A stretch of DNA of 64,000 bases, taken from the NCBI GenBank assembly GCA_021815805.1, contig JAKAZQ010000002.1:1-64000 (forward strand), read 5' to 3'. The notes below the pieces were generated by a model. The model did no database searches, was not told where the DNA came from, and saw only the letters and a list, made by a program, of their open reading frames with translations. A program made the translations under genes and the position numbers. Origin of the DNA: Pseudomonadota bacterium (GTDB taxonomy: Bacteria; Pseudomonadota; Gammaproteobacteria; Burkholderiales; Burkholderiaceae_C). Below are positions 49,581-58,422 of the stretch, piece by piece; within the stretch, counting starts at the first letter, position 1; each line of letters starts with the position of its first letter.

Positions 49581-49733
49581 CGTCCGACGGCCTGTTAATG
49601 GATTGCCGGCGCTTATTCCCGCGATTTTTCCGCGCGTGACGCGCTCGGAGTGCTGATATTCGGCGTTTTCCGAATGCATTGACGGGTTTCTTACATTCTT
49701 CGCAAACCGCCCCGCCCGCAGCAAGCACATCCC

Positions 49734-51527
49734 ATGGCCGCCGACCCCGCCGCTTCCTCGTCCTCCAGCTTTCCCGATCCGGCCCGCGCGACCGCGGCAT
49801 TCGGCGAGGGCCTGCAGCAGCTTCTCGCCGGCGGCCTGCGCGGAGCCGGCGGGGCGAGCATCCGCCTCGACCCGCAGCGCGTGGCGCAGATCCAGGCGCG
49901 CTTCGGCAAGGAATACGCCGAGCTCTGGGTGGGCCTGCTCGGCGGCAGCCTTCAGGCCCCCGAGGTGCGCGACCGCCGTTTCGCCACCGAAGCGTGGCGC
50001 GGCAACCGTTTCTCCGCCTACACGGCGGCGCTGTACCTGCTCAACGCGCGCGCCCTGCTGGAACTGGCGGAGGCCGTCGAGGCCGACCCGAAGACGCGCC
50101 AGCGCATTCGCTTCGGCGTGCAGCAGTGGGTCGACGCGGCCGCGCCCAGCAACATCTGGGCGCTGAACCCGGACGCGCTGAACGAGGCACTGCGCAGCGG
50201 TGGCGAGAGCCTGCGCCGGGGCATGGACAACCTGCTCGGCGACCTGATGCGCGGCAAGCTGACGCAAACCGACGAGAGCCAGTTCGAGATCGGGCGCAAC
50301 GTGGCCACCACCGAGGGTGCCGTGGTGTTCGAGAATCCGTGGTTCCAGCTCATCGATTACCGGCCGCGCACGCCGCGCGTGCACGAGCGGCCGCTGCTGA
50401 TCGTGCCGCCGTGCATCAACAAGTACTACATCCTCGATCTGCAGCCCGCGAATTCGCTGGTCGCCTTCGCGCTCGAGCAGGGTCAGCGCGTGCTGCTGAT
50501 GTCGTGGCGCAACCCGGATGCGTCGTGCTCCGACTGGACCTGGGACGACTACATCGAGCATGGCGTGCTGGAAGCCGTGCGCGTCGCCGGCGAGATCGCG
50601 GCGGCGGCACGGGCGCGTCCCGCGCGCGGCACGCGCCGCAGCGCGGGCAAGGCGGCGGTGCCGGCGGACGGGGGCATCAACGCGCTCGGTTTCTGCATCG
50701 GCGGCACGCTGCTGGGCACCGCGCTGGCCGTGCTGTCGGCGCGCGACCAGCATCCGGTGCACAGCGCCACGTTCCTGACCACGCTGCTCGACTTTTCCGA
50801 CACAGGCGTGCTCGACGTGTTCGTCGACGAGGCGCAGGTGGCCATGCGCGAGGCCACCATCGGGCGCGGCGGCCTGCTCGCCGGCGCCGAACTGGCGGCG
50901 GCGTTCTCCAGCCTGCGCCCGAACGACCTGACCTGGAACTACGTGGTCGGCAATTACCTCAAGGGCGAGACGCCGCCGCCCTTCGATCTCCTCTACTGGA
51001 ACGCCGACAGCACCAACCTGCCCGGGCCCTTCCTCGTCTGGTATCTGCGCAACACCTACCTGGAGAACAAGCTCTCCCGTCCCGGCGCGCTGCGCGTGTG
51101 CGGCACCCCGGTGGACCTGCGGCGCATCGAGCTGCCCGCCTACGTCTACGCCTCGCGCGAGGACCATATCGTTCCCTGGGCCACCGCCTATGCGTCGGCG
51201 CGCGCGCTGGGGGGGCCGACACGCTTCGTGCTCGGTGCTTCCGGGCACATCGCCGGGGTCATCAATCCGCCGTCCAGCGGCAAGCGCAGCCATTGGCTGC
51301 CGGGGCGTCCGAAGGGCGCGCCGGCGCCGGCGCGCGAGGCGTTGCCGGACGATGCGCAAGGCTGGCTGCAGCAGGCCGAGGAGCAGCCGGGAAGCTGGTG
51401 GCCGGACTGGGCCGCCTGGCTGGGCGCGCAGGCCGGACCCTTGCAGGACGCTCCGCCCGACTATGGCGGCGCAGCGCATGTCGCCATCGAGCCGGCACCC
51501 GGGCGCTATGTGCGCGTACGCGCCTGA
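49734..51527 (+). CDS. phaC: Class I polyhydroxyalkanoate synthase
   Basis: 597 residues. It polymerises 3-hydroxybutyryl-CoA into PHB granules. The lipase-like box is GFCIGGT with nucleophile Cys321; the Asp of the triad is in SREDHIVPWA and the His in SGHIAGVINPP. The N-terminal NPDALNEALRSGGESL and NPWFQLIDYR segments are class I signatures. An Ala/Arg-rich stretch just before the box (about residues 289-313, AAARARPARGTRRSAGKAA) is longer than I expect for the family. It is first in phaC-phaA-phaB. Confidence 0.97.
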   Translation: MAADPAASSSSSFPDPARATAAFGEGLQQLLAGGLRGAGGASIRLDPQRVAQIQARFGKEYAELWVGLLGGSLQAPEVRDRRFATEAWRGNRFSAYTAALYLLNARALLELAEAVEADPKTRQRIRFGVQQWVDAAAPSNIWALNPDALNEALRSGGESLRRGMDNLLGDLMRGKLTQTDESQFEIGRNVATTEGAVVFENPWFQLIDYRPRTPRVHERPLLIVPPCINKYYILDLQPANSLVAFALEQGQRVLLMSWRNPDASCSDWTWDDYIEHGVLEAVRVAGEIAAAARARPARGTRRSAGKAAVPADGGINALGFCIGGTLLGTALAVLSARDQHPVHSATFLTTLLDFSDTGVLDVFVDEAQVAMREATIGRGGLLAGAELAAAFSSLRPNDLTWNYVVGNYLKGETPPPFDLLYWNADSTNLPGPFLVWYLRNTYLENKLSRPGALRVCGTPVDLRRIELPAYVYASREDHIVPWATAYASARALGGPTRFVLGASGHIAGVINPPSSGKRSHWLPGRPKGAPAPAREALPDDAQGWLQQAEEQPGSWWPDWAAWLGAQAGPLQDAPPDYGGAAHVAIEPAPGRYVRVRA

Positions 51528-51572
51528 ACACCGCCGGCATCCAGAGTTTTTTCTTTTCCTGAGGCATCCGAG

Positions 51573-52754
51573 ATGAGTGAAGATATCGTGATCGTTTCCG
51601 CCGTCCGCACCGCGGTCGGCAAATTCGGCGGCTCGCTGGCGCGTCTGCCGGCTGTCGACCTCGGCGCGCTGGTCGTGCGCGAAGCGGTCGCCCGCGCCGG
51701 CGTCGAGCCGGGCGCGGTGTCCGAGGTGATCCTCGGCCAGGTGCTGCAGGCGGGCTGCGGCCAGAACCCGGCGCGACAGTCCTCGATCAAGGCCGGCCTG
51801 CCGGACAGCGTGCCCGCGATGACCATCAACAAGGTCTGCGGCTCCGGCCTGAAGGCGGTGATGCTGGCGGCGCAGGCCGTGCGTGACGGCGACGCCGAGA
51901 TCGTGGTCGCCGGCGGGCAGGAGAACATGAGCGCGGCGCCGCATGTGCTGCCGGGCTCGCGCGACGGCATGCGCATGGGCAACTGGAGCATGGTCGACAC
52001 CATGGTGCACGACGGCCTGTGGGACGCCTTCAACCACTATCACATGGGGACCACGGCCGAGAACGTGGCGAAAAAGCACGGCATCACGCGGGAGATGCAG
52101 GATGCCTTCGCCGCCGCCAGCCAGAACAAGGCCGAGGCCGCACAGAAGGCGGGGCGCTTCGCCGACGAGATCGTTCCGGTGATGCTGGCGCAGCGCAAGG
52201 GCGATCCGATCGCCTTCGCCACCGACGAGTTCGTGCGCGCCGGGGTCACGGCCGAATCCCTCGGCAGCTTGCGCCCGGCCTTCGACAAGGCGGGCACGGT
52301 CACCGCCGGCAATGCGTCGGGGCTCAACGACGGCGCCGCCGCGGTGGTGGTGATGCGCGCCAGCCGCGCCGCTGCGCTCGGCCTGCGCCCGCTGGCCAGC
52401 ATCCGCGCCTTCTCCAACGCCGGGCTGGATCCGGCCTACATGGGCATGGGGCCGGTGCCGGCGTCCACGCGCTGCCTGTCGCGTGCCGGCTGGAAGCCGC
52501 AGGACCTGGAACTCATGGAGATCAACGAAGCCTTCGCGGCGCAGGCCATCGCGGTCAACCAGCAGATGGGCTGGGACACCTCGCGCGTGAACGTGAATGG
52601 CGGCGCCATCGCCATCGGACATCCGATCGGCGCCAGCGGCTGCCGGATCCTGGTCACCCTGCTGCATGAGATGCAAAAGCGCGATGCGCACAAGGGCCTG
52701 GCCTCGCTGTGCATCGGCGGCGGCATGGGCGTCGCGCTGGCCGTGGAGCGTTGA
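51573..52754 (+). CDS. phaA: Acetyl-CoA acetyltransferase (beta-ketothiolase)
   Basis: 393 residues. Condenses two acetyl-CoA to acetoacetyl-CoA, the first PHB step. Active-site motifs: [14 protein letters not shown] (acyl-accepting Cys), [12 protein letters not shown] (His) and [13 protein letters not shown] (proton-relay Cys). GAGG precedes the ATG by nine bases. It lies 45 bp after phaC and 41 bp before phaB, in one operon. BktB-like specificity for longer chains cannot be excluded from sequence alone. Confidence 0.96.
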   Translation: MSEDIVIVSAVRTAVGKFGGSLARLPAVDLGALVVREAVARAGVEPGAVSEVILGQVLQAGCGQNPARQSSIKAGLPDSVPAMTINKVCGSGLKAVMLAAQAVRDGDAEIVVAGGQENMSAAPHVLPGSRDGMRMGNWSMVDTMVHDGLWDAFNHYHMGTTAENVAKKHGITREMQDAFAAASQNKAEAAQKAGRFADEIVPVMLAQRKGDPIAFATDEFVRAGVTAESLGSLRPAFDKAGTVTAGNASGLNDGAAAVVVMRASRAAALGLRPLASIRAFSNAGLDPAYMGMGPVPASTRCLSRAGWKPQDLELMEINEAFAAQAIAVNQQMGWDTSRVNVNGGAIAIGHPIGASGCRILVTLLHEMQKRDAHKGLASLCIGGGMGVALAVER

Positions 52755-52795
52755 GCCCACGTACGACGAATTTCCACATCATCGGAGAGCACGAG

Positions 52796-53536
52796 ATGGA
52801 CAAGAAGGTTGCATACGTCACCGGAGGCATGGGCGGCATCGGTACCGCCATCTGCCGCAAGCTGTGCGAGGCCGGGCACAAGGTGATCGCCGGCTGCGGA
52901 CCGAACTCCCAGCGCAAGGACGGCTGGCTGCGCGACATGCGCGCGCAGGGCTACGACGTCCACGCCTCGGAGGGCAACGTGGCCGAGTGGGAGTCGACCT
53001 GCGCGGCCTTCCAGCAGGTGTTCGCCGAGCATGGACAGGTCGACATCCTGGTCAACAACGCCGGCATCACGCGCGACGCGGTGTTCCGCAAGATGGCCTA
53101 CGACGATTGGGATCGGGTGATGAAGACCAACCTGTACTCGATGTTCAACGTCACCAAGCAGGTCATCGACGGCATGGTCGATCGTGGCTGGGGTCGCATC
53201 GTCAACATCTCGTCGGTGAATGGCGAAAAGGGGCAGTTCGGACAGACCAACTACTCGGCGGCCAAGGCCGGCATGCACGGCTTCACCATGGCGCTGGCGC
53301 AGGAGGTGGCGTCCAAGGGCGTGACCGTGAACACCGTGGCGCCGGGCTACATCATGACCGACATGGTCAAGGCCATCCGCCAGGACGTGATGGACAAGAT
53401 CGTGTCGTCGATTCCCGTCAAGCGACTCGGCCGTCCCGAGGAAGTCGCATCGCTGGTGACCTGGCTCGCCGGGGATGACGGCGCCTTCACCACCGGCGCC
53501 GAGTTGTCGATCAACGGCGGGCTGCACATGAGCTGA
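52796..53536 (+). CDS. phaB: Acetoacetyl-CoA reductase
   Basis: 246-residue short-chain dehydrogenase: cofactor loop TGGMGGIGTAICRKL, NNAGIT, catalytic Ser and YSAAKAG (Tyr-x-x-x-Lys). It makes (R)-3-hydroxybutyryl-CoA for PhaC using NADPH. The start is ATG 52796 with GGAG upstream. The start MDKKVAYVTGGMGGIG matches the standard PhaB. A hairpin follows the stop. Confidence 0.97.
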   Translation: MDKKVAYVTGGMGGIGTAICRKLCEAGHKVIAGCGPNSQRKDGWLRDMRAQGYDVHASEGNVAEWESTCAAFQQVFAEHGQVDILVNNAGITRDAVFRKMAYDDWDRVMKTNLYSMFNVTKQVIDGMVDRGWGRIVNISSVNGEKGQFGQTNYSAAKAGMHGFTMALAQEVASKGVTVNTVAPGYIMTDMVKAIRQDVMDKIVSSIPVKRLGRPEEVASLVTWLAGDDGAFTTGAELSINGGLHMS

Positions 53537-53550
53537 CGTCGCGGTCTCCG

Positions 53551-53572
53551 GCCGGGCCCCCGCGGGCCCGGC
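53551..53572 (+). terminator. Hairpin after phaB
   Basis: Perfect 9-bp stem GCCGGGCCC-CCGC-GGGCCCGGC starting 14 bp after the phaB stop, without a T-run. It may end or process the phaCAB transcript before the separately started phaR. Confidence 0.5.
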
Positions 53573-53716
53573 GCGCGCAGGTCTCGGGAGGTGCCCCGAT
53601 ACCGCTGGCGCGGGGTTTTGTGGTTCAATCGGCGGAGTTCCCAGCTTGGGAAGCAAGGAAATCTGGGGCGTCCCGGCGTCGTCGCGACAGGCCCCGCATC
53701 TCGCGCCGCGCTCGCC

Positions 53717-54259
53717 ATGCCCAACTCCGAAACCGCCGTACGCGTCATCAAGAAGTATCCGAACCGCCGGCTGTACGACACCGAAACCAGTGCCTACATC
53801 ACGCTGGCCGACGTCAAGACGCTGGTGATGGAAGGTCACCGCTTTGTCGTGCAGGATGCGAAAAGCGGGGCGGATCTGACGCGCAGCATCCTGCTGCTGA
53901 TCATCCTCGAGGAGGAGGCGGGCGGCGTGCCGATGCTCAGCACCGCGATGCTCGAGCAGCTCATCCGCTTCTACGGCCACGCCATGCAGGGCATGATGGG
54001 CTCGTACCTGGAAAAGACCGTGCAGGCCTTCATTGACATCCAGGGCAAGCTCGCCGAGCAGTCCCGGGGCATGTACGACAGCAGCAGCTTCAGCCCGGAG
54101 ATGTGGTCGCAGTTTCTCAGCGGCCAGGCCCCCATGCTGCAGGGCATGATGGGCAACTACCTGGAACAGAGCAAGAAGCTGTACGTGCAGATGCAGGAGC
54201 AGATGCAGCAGCAGGCCAAGCAGATGATGGGCGCCTTCCAGCAACCGCCCAAGAAGTGA
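53717..54259 (+). CDS. phaR: Polyhydroxyalkanoate synthesis repressor PhaR
   Basis: 180 residues. The N-terminal DNA-binding part, [20 protein letters not shown], and the PHB-granule-associated DUF1 region are diagnostic; the C-terminal half is Met/Gln-rich ([16 protein letters not shown]). PhaR binds both PHB granules and DNA and represses phasin genes, releasing them when polymer forms. The start is ATG 53717; upstream in-frame codons lack support. It sits 180 bp after phaB. Confidence 0.96.
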   Translation: MPNSETAVRVIKKYPNRRLYDTETSAYITLADVKTLVMEGHRFVVQDAKSGADLTRSILLLIILEEEAGGVPMLSTAMLEQLIRFYGHAMQGMMGSYLEKTVQAFIDIQGKLAEQSRGMYDSSSFSPEMWSQFLSGQAPMLQGMMGNYLEQSKKLYVQMQEQMQQQAKQMMGAFQQPPKK

Positions 54260-54299
54260 CGCAGCGACCCGTGCGCCGCGATGCGGCGACAATACGGGC

Positions 54300-55703
54300 A
54301 TGTCCGAAAATTCCTCGTCCCCTGAAGCCTCGCGGCAGCTTGCGGCTGCGCCGCGCATTGGCTTCGTCTCGCTGGGTTGCCCCAAGGCGCTGGTCGATTC
54401 CGAGCGCATCGTCTCGCGCCTGCGCGCCGAGGGCTACGCCACCAGTTCCAGTTACGCGGGCGCCGACCTGGTGATCGTCAACACCTGCGGCTTCATCGAC
54501 GAAGCGGTGCAGGAAAGCCTGGACGCCATCGGCGAGGCGCTGCACGACAACGGCCGCGTGCTGGTGACCGGCTGCCTTGGCGCGCGCAGCGACGAGCAGG
54601 GCGACAACCTGGTGCGCAAGGTGCATCCGAAGGTGCTGGCGGTGACCGGGCCGCACGCCACCGACGAGGTGCTCGAGCATGTGCACGCGACGTTGCCCAA
54701 GCCCCACGATCCCTTCGTGGATCTGCTGCCGCCTGGCGGGCTCAAGCTCACGCCGCGCCACTACGCCTACCTGAAGATCGCCGAGGGCTGCAACCAGAGT
54801 TGCAGCTTCTGCATCATCCCGAGCATGCGCGGCAGGCTGGTGTCGCGCCCCATCGGCGAGGTGCTGGACGAGGCGCAGGCGCTGTTGCAGGCAGGAGTGC
54901 GCGAACTGCTGGTGGTCAGCCAGGACACCGCGGCCTACGGCTCCGACCTGAAATACCGCACCGGCTTCTGGCAGGGCCGCCCGCTGCGCACCCGCTTCGC
55001 CGAACTGGTGCAGGCGCTGGCCGGGCTGGCCGAGCAGCATGACGCCTGGGTGCGCCTGCATTACATCTATCCGTATCCCCACGTGGACGAGATCCTCCCG
55101 GTGATGGCGCAGGGGCGGGTGCTGCCGTATCTCGACGTACCGTTGCAGCACGCGCATCCCGACGTGCTGCGGCGCATGCGCCGTCCGGCGGGCGGCGAGC
55201 GCGCGTTGGAGCGCATCGCGCGCTGGCGCGAGGCCTGCCCGGACATCGTGATCCGGTCCACGTTCATCGCCGGCTTTCCTGGCGAAACCGAGCTGGAATT
55301 CGAGACGCTCCTGGAGTTCGTGCAGCGAGCCCACATCGACCGCGTGGGCTGCTTCGCCTATTCGCCGGTGCAGGGCGCCGCCGCCAACGCCTTGCCCGGG
55401 GCCTTGCCGGACGCGCTGCGCGAGCAGCGCAGGGCGCGCTTCATGGAGGTGGCCGAGCAGGTTTCGGTGCAGCGGCTGCGGCGCCGCGTGGGGCAGGACC
55501 TGCGCGTGCTGGTGGACAGCGCCGGGCGCGACGGAGCGGTCGGGCGCAGTTACGCAGAGGCCCCCGAGATCGACGGCAGGATTCTCATCGGCGCTCCCGA
55601 CAAGCCCTCGGCGCGCATGCGCCTGGCGCGCAGCGCGGGGCAGTTCGTGCGCGCGCGGGTCATCGGCACGAGCGGCCACGACCTGGTGGCGCAGTGGGTG
55701 TGA
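54300..55703 (+). CDS. rimO: Ribosomal protein S12 methylthiotransferase
   Basis: 467 residues. MTTase domain ([15 protein letters not shown]), radical-SAM cluster [11 protein letters not shown] (three Cys), and a C-terminal TRAM domain. It methylthiolates Asp89 of S12 using two 4Fe-4S clusters; the N-terminal Cys set is GCPKAL, NTCGFI and TGCLG. The start is the ATG of [11 protein letters not shown] without a strong ribosome binding site. RimO commonly follows phaR in Burkholderiales. Confidence 0.96.
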   Translation: MSENSSSPEASRQLAAAPRIGFVSLGCPKALVDSERIVSRLRAEGYATSSSYAGADLVIVNTCGFIDEAVQESLDAIGEALHDNGRVLVTGCLGARSDEQGDNLVRKVHPKVLAVTGPHATDEVLEHVHATLPKPHDPFVDLLPPGGLKLTPRHYAYLKIAEGCNQSCSFCIIPSMRGRLVSRPIGEVLDEAQALLQAGVRELLVVSQDTAAYGSDLKYRTGFWQGRPLRTRFAELVQALAGLAEQHDAWVRLHYIYPYPHVDEILPVMAQGRVLPYLDVPLQHAHPDVLRRMRRPAGGERALERIARWREACPDIVIRSTFIAGFPGETELEFETLLEFVQRAHIDRVGCFAYSPVQGAAANALPGALPDALREQRRARFMEVAEQVSVQRLRRRVGQDLRVLVDSAGRDGAVGRSYAEAPEIDGRILIGAPDKPSARMRLARSAGQFVRARVIGTSGHDLVAQWV

Positions 55704-55842
55704 TGGTGGGGGCGCCTGCCCGACGGGCGCGCAATCCCGCGGGCGGGTGCTGAATTCCGGTTGAATCCGCGCCCGCCCGACAGCCTGGGCGCCTTCGGCC
55801 TACGCTGGACTCCAGCCTCCACGGTGGGGGCACGAGCCCGAC

Positions 55843-56205
55843 ATGCGAAGACCCCCGAGATTGTGGATTCTGGCCGCACGCTGCCTGACCTGCAGTCCTG
55901 CCTTCGCGCTGATGCGGCTCGACATCAACAACGACGCCCCCCGGGTGGGCGACGGGGTTCCACGAACCCTGTGCGGGGTCATCTGGAAATCCGTCCTGTA
56001 TGCGCTGACCAACGGCGAGCGGCACGCGCACCAGGAAAACCACTTCCGTGGCGATATCGTCTACGGCTCCGCGGTCGAGAACGCCACCGCCTGGGCATGG
56101 GAGAAATCGGCCAGGCCGTGGATCGATGCCTCGCACACCCATGTGAACGTGTGGGTGCATGGTTCGCGCGAGCGGGGCTGCATGGCGCAGGTGGGCTCGG
56201 CATGA
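55843..56205 (+). CDS. Small secreted protein, family member 1 of 5
   Basis: 120 residues, function unknown. Signal peptide (WILAARCLTCSPAFA), then the family N-motif LDINNDAPR, mid-motif FRGDIVYGSAVENATAWAW and C-motif HGSRERGCMAQVG. Where the other four members have C-x5-C at the end, this one has Gly in place of the first Cys. It starts 139 bp after rimO. The stop overlaps the next gene in an ATGA, so members 1 and 2 are coupled. No clear ribosome binding site. Confidence 0.7.
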   Translation: MRRPPRLWILAARCLTCSPAFALMRLDINNDAPRVGDGVPRTLCGVIWKSVLYALTNGERHAHQENHFRGDIVYGSAVENATAWAWEKSARPWIDASHTHVNVWVHGSRERGCMAQVGSA

Positions 56206-56696
56206 CCCGCGCCTGCGCCGGCACCGTTGTCGGTACCCTGGCTCGCGCCTGCGCGCAGGTTCCCGCGCGCCGTCCCGCGCTGCTGCGTCCCGTGCTGCTG
56301 CGTCCCGTGCTGCTGCGTCCCTTGCTGGCCCTGGCGCTCTGCCTGTCCTGGAGTCGGGCGCTGGCGAGCCTTGCCGTCGAGATCTACAACGACGACCCTC
56401 TGGCACGCGGGGACGTTCCGGTGACCTGGTATGCGGTGCAATGGGAAACGTTCCTGTTCGTGTCCAACGGGAAACAGACCGCCCGCAAGTCGGCTCCCTA
56501 CGTCGGTGAGGTGCACTTCGGGTCGGTGGATCCGCAGCCCGAGCCTTGGTCCTGGAAGGTGGTCTCGACCTTGCCGATCGACGCCTCCCAGCGAGATGTA
56601 TCGCTGTGCGTCCATTGCTCCCGCGAACGCGGGTGCATGGCCTCGATTCGCCCGCAAACAAACAGCCCCGCGACAAGCAGAAAGGGCGATTCGTAG
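56202..56696 (+). CDS. Small secreted protein, family member 2 of 5
   Basis: 164 residues, function unknown. Long signal region with a 15-bp DNA repeat encoding LRPVLLRPVLLRPLL before a hydrophobic run (LALALCLSWSRALA), then the family motifs VEIYNDDPLARG, YVGEVHFGSVDPQPEPWSW and CVHCSRERGCMASIRP. The SRERGCMA tail is identical to member 1. A 326-bp non-coding gap follows, containing an AT-rich patch before member 3. Confidence 0.7.
   Translation: MTRACAGTVVGTLARACAQVPARRPALLRPVLLRPVLLRPLLALALCLSWSRALASLAVEIYNDDPLARGDVPVTWYAVQWETFLFVSNGKQTARKSAPYVGEVHFGSVDPQPEPWSWKVVSTLPIDASQRDVSLCVHCSRERGCMASIRPQTNSPATSRKGDS
56271..56330. repeat. Four 15-bp tandem repeats in signal-peptide coding region
   Basis: Units CGTCCCGCGCTGCTG, CGTCCCGTGCTGCTG, CGTCCCGTGCTGCTG and CGTCCCTTGCTGGCC, encoding Arg-Pro-x-Leu-Leu repeats in the n-region of the signal peptide of family member 2. 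In-frame copy-number change would vary signal length. Confidence 0.85.
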
Positions 56697-56999
56697 CTCG
56701 GCGCTGGACCCATCGTCCCGGCGCGGGGCGCAGGAGCCGGCCAGTCGCTGCTTCCGGGATGGCGCAGGCCGGGCGCAGGCTCGCAGGCCTGCCCTTGCGT
56801 CGCGTCGGACGCAGCGCGCGCAAGCCGCATCCCCCCGCGCGGGCCCCGTAAGGGTGTGTCGATGCCCCCCCATCGGCACATCCCGGGGGCGGCCGCAAAG
56901 GTGCGCGCGACAGGTTCGTGCTCGCATGCATCTCCAGGGTATTCCCGCATAAACCAGAGAATAATCATTCGAAAATGCAGAAAAGCGGAGATGGTGTCA

Positions 57000-57017
57000 T
57001 AGAAGAATAGACTTCTA
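57000..57017. promoter_or_regulatory. Dyad immediately before family member 3
   Basis: TAGAAG-AATAGA-CTTCTA in an AT-rich patch (56941-57022) that contrasts with its GC-rich surroundings. It lies 6 bp before the ATG at 57023, where a ribosome binding site would be expected but is absent. It could be an operator or a translational control hairpin. Confidence 0.45.
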
Positions 57018-57022
57018 GCATC

Positions 57023-57421
57023 ATGTTCAGCCATCCAGCGATGCCCCCCATCCGCCGCCTGCTTGCGCGTTGTCTAGCCGCCGGTCTTTTCGTGGTCTGC
57101 GGCCAGGCCATCGCTGCGCTGACTGTCGAACTCAGCAATCGTGACCCCGCGAACGCCGGGCCGCCGACGTGCTATGTCGTGGCCTGGAACGGGCGCAAGT
57201 CCGCGTGTGTGCGCAACGGGGAGCACTTCGTCGAAGATCTCGGGCCTTTTGTCGGCAACGTGGAATACGGGCCGATGATCCGCCCGCGCATGCGCGGAGG
57301 CAGGGCCACACCATGGTTTCAGGGCGACAGCGTGCATATGGACGCCGTGCATGCCAATCTGCTCCTGTCCATCGAGTGTTCCCGATCGGTGGGCTGCACC
57401 GTGTCGGTGCAGCCGTCGTGA
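57023..57421 (+). CDS. Small secreted protein, family member 3 of 5
   Basis: 132 residues, function unknown. Signal peptide (CLAAGLFVVCGQAIA), N-motif LTVELSNRDPANAG, mid-motif FVGNVEYGPMIRPR and C-motif IECSRSVGCTVSVQPS. An extra Cys pair (PTCYVVAW and KSACVR) may form a disulfide. No ribosome binding site precedes ATG 57023 or the in-frame ATG 57041. Confidence 0.7.
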   Translation: MFSHPAMPPIRRLLARCLAAGLFVVCGQAIAALTVELSNRDPANAGPPTCYVVAWNGRKSACVRNGEHFVEDLGPFVGNVEYGPMIRPRMRGGRATPWFQGDSVHMDAVHANLLLSIECSRSVGCTVSVQPS

Positions 57422-57506
57422 CCCGCAGCAGCGAATCCGCCCGGTGGACGGGGGGTGACCTCGTGCTCGGGTTGGGTATGTCCTTGGGCCCATCAGGAGA
57501 AGACAG

Positions 57507-57902
57507 ATGAAGGCATCGATCCGGCATATTTGGGTGACCAGCGCTTGCGCTCTGTTTTGTGCGCATGCCTTGGCGGGAAACCTCACCGTGGAACTCCAGA
57601 GCGATGATCCGCCGAACCTGGCGGGCACCGCCTATTTCGCTGCGGGCTGCGAGGGCATCGACGGCCCGTTGCGGTACGTCAAGCAGGGGCAGAGCCAGCA
57701 GTTCGACTGCGGCGTCGGGGACTTCACCGTGGCCTTCGGCCCCGTCATCCAGGATGGGCTCAAGACGGACAAGAAGGGTCCTATCTGGGATCGCTCGCGA
57801 CTGCAGATCCAGACCTTTCGCATTGGCGCCGACGAATGGAGGCGCTTGATCATCAACTGCAACCACAAGACCGGTTGCGTCACCAACACGGACGACGACT
57901 GA
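57507..57902 (+). CDS. Small secreted protein, family member 4 of 5
   Basis: 131 residues, function unknown. Signal peptide (VTSACALFCAHALA), N-motif LTVELQSDDPPNLAG, mid-motif DFTVAFGPVIQDGLK and C-motif INCNHKTGCVTNTDDD. A second Cys pair (AGCEG, FDCGVG) matches member 5 in position. AGGAGA precedes the ATG at good spacing, the best start of the family. Confidence 0.75.
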   Translation: MKASIRHIWVTSACALFCAHALAGNLTVELQSDDPPNLAGTAYFAAGCEGIDGPLRYVKQGQSQQFDCGVGDFTVAFGPVIQDGLKTDKKGPIWDRSRLQIQTFRIGADEWRRLIINCNHKTGCVTNTDDD

Positions 57903-57920
57903 TCTGCGAAGGTGCCTGCG

Positions 57921-58319
57921 ATGCGCAGCATGAGCGGTCCGCGGCAGATCCTGGTGGGGGCGGTCTGCCTGCTGTGCTGTGCCCGAGGGTTCGCAGACGT
58001 CATCGTGGATCTGCACAACGACGATCCGAAACTCGGCGGGCAGCGCAGCCATTTCGGCGTCATGTGCGATCTGCTGCTTCAGACCAGGGAAGGCATCACG
58101 CGCTCGGGCCAGTGGATACGGGTCGACTGTGGCGAAGGGGCCATCGACGTGATCTACGGACCGATCCGCCACACCGGCAAAAGCCTGTTCGGCTCCGACT
58201 GGGACTGGTCGAGGGCGCAGGTGCAACCGATCTACGCTGCTCCGGGCGAGAACCTGCGCATGAGCATCCACTGCACGCAACAGCACGGATGCATCACAAG
58301 TACGGCTGTCAAGCCCTGA
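57921..58319 (+). CDS. Small secreted protein, family member 5 of 5
   Basis: 132 residues, function unknown. Signal peptide (ILVGAVCLLCCARGFA), N-motif VIVDLHNDDPKLGG, mid-motif GAIDVIYGPIRHTG and C-motif IHCTQQHGCITSTAV. It is most like member 4, which ends 18 bp upstream: shared Cys in GVMCDL and RVDCGEG. ATG 57921 is preferred to GTG 57912 because AAGG lies eight bases before it. Confidence 0.72.
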   Translation: MRSMSGPRQILVGAVCLLCCARGFADVIVDLHNDDPKLGGQRSHFGVMCDLLLQTREGITRSGQWIRVDCGEGAIDVIYGPIRHTGKSLFGSDWDWSRAQVQPIYAAPGENLRMSIHCTQQHGCITSTAVKP

Positions 58320-58422
58320 GCGTGGTTTGTGCGGGCGCGGTGCGCGGTTGCGCAGGGGGGTCGGAGAACTCGGCGCAGCCGGCGCGCTCCCCGGCCGCGC
58401 AGATCAGGTCGCCGTGCGCAGG

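Noticed and set aside
46572-52760. A minus-strand open frame of about 2,060 codons covering bamD to phaA
   Set aside because: Only its last 276 codons (BamD) look like a protein; the rest is antisense to rluD, pgeF, phaC and phaA.
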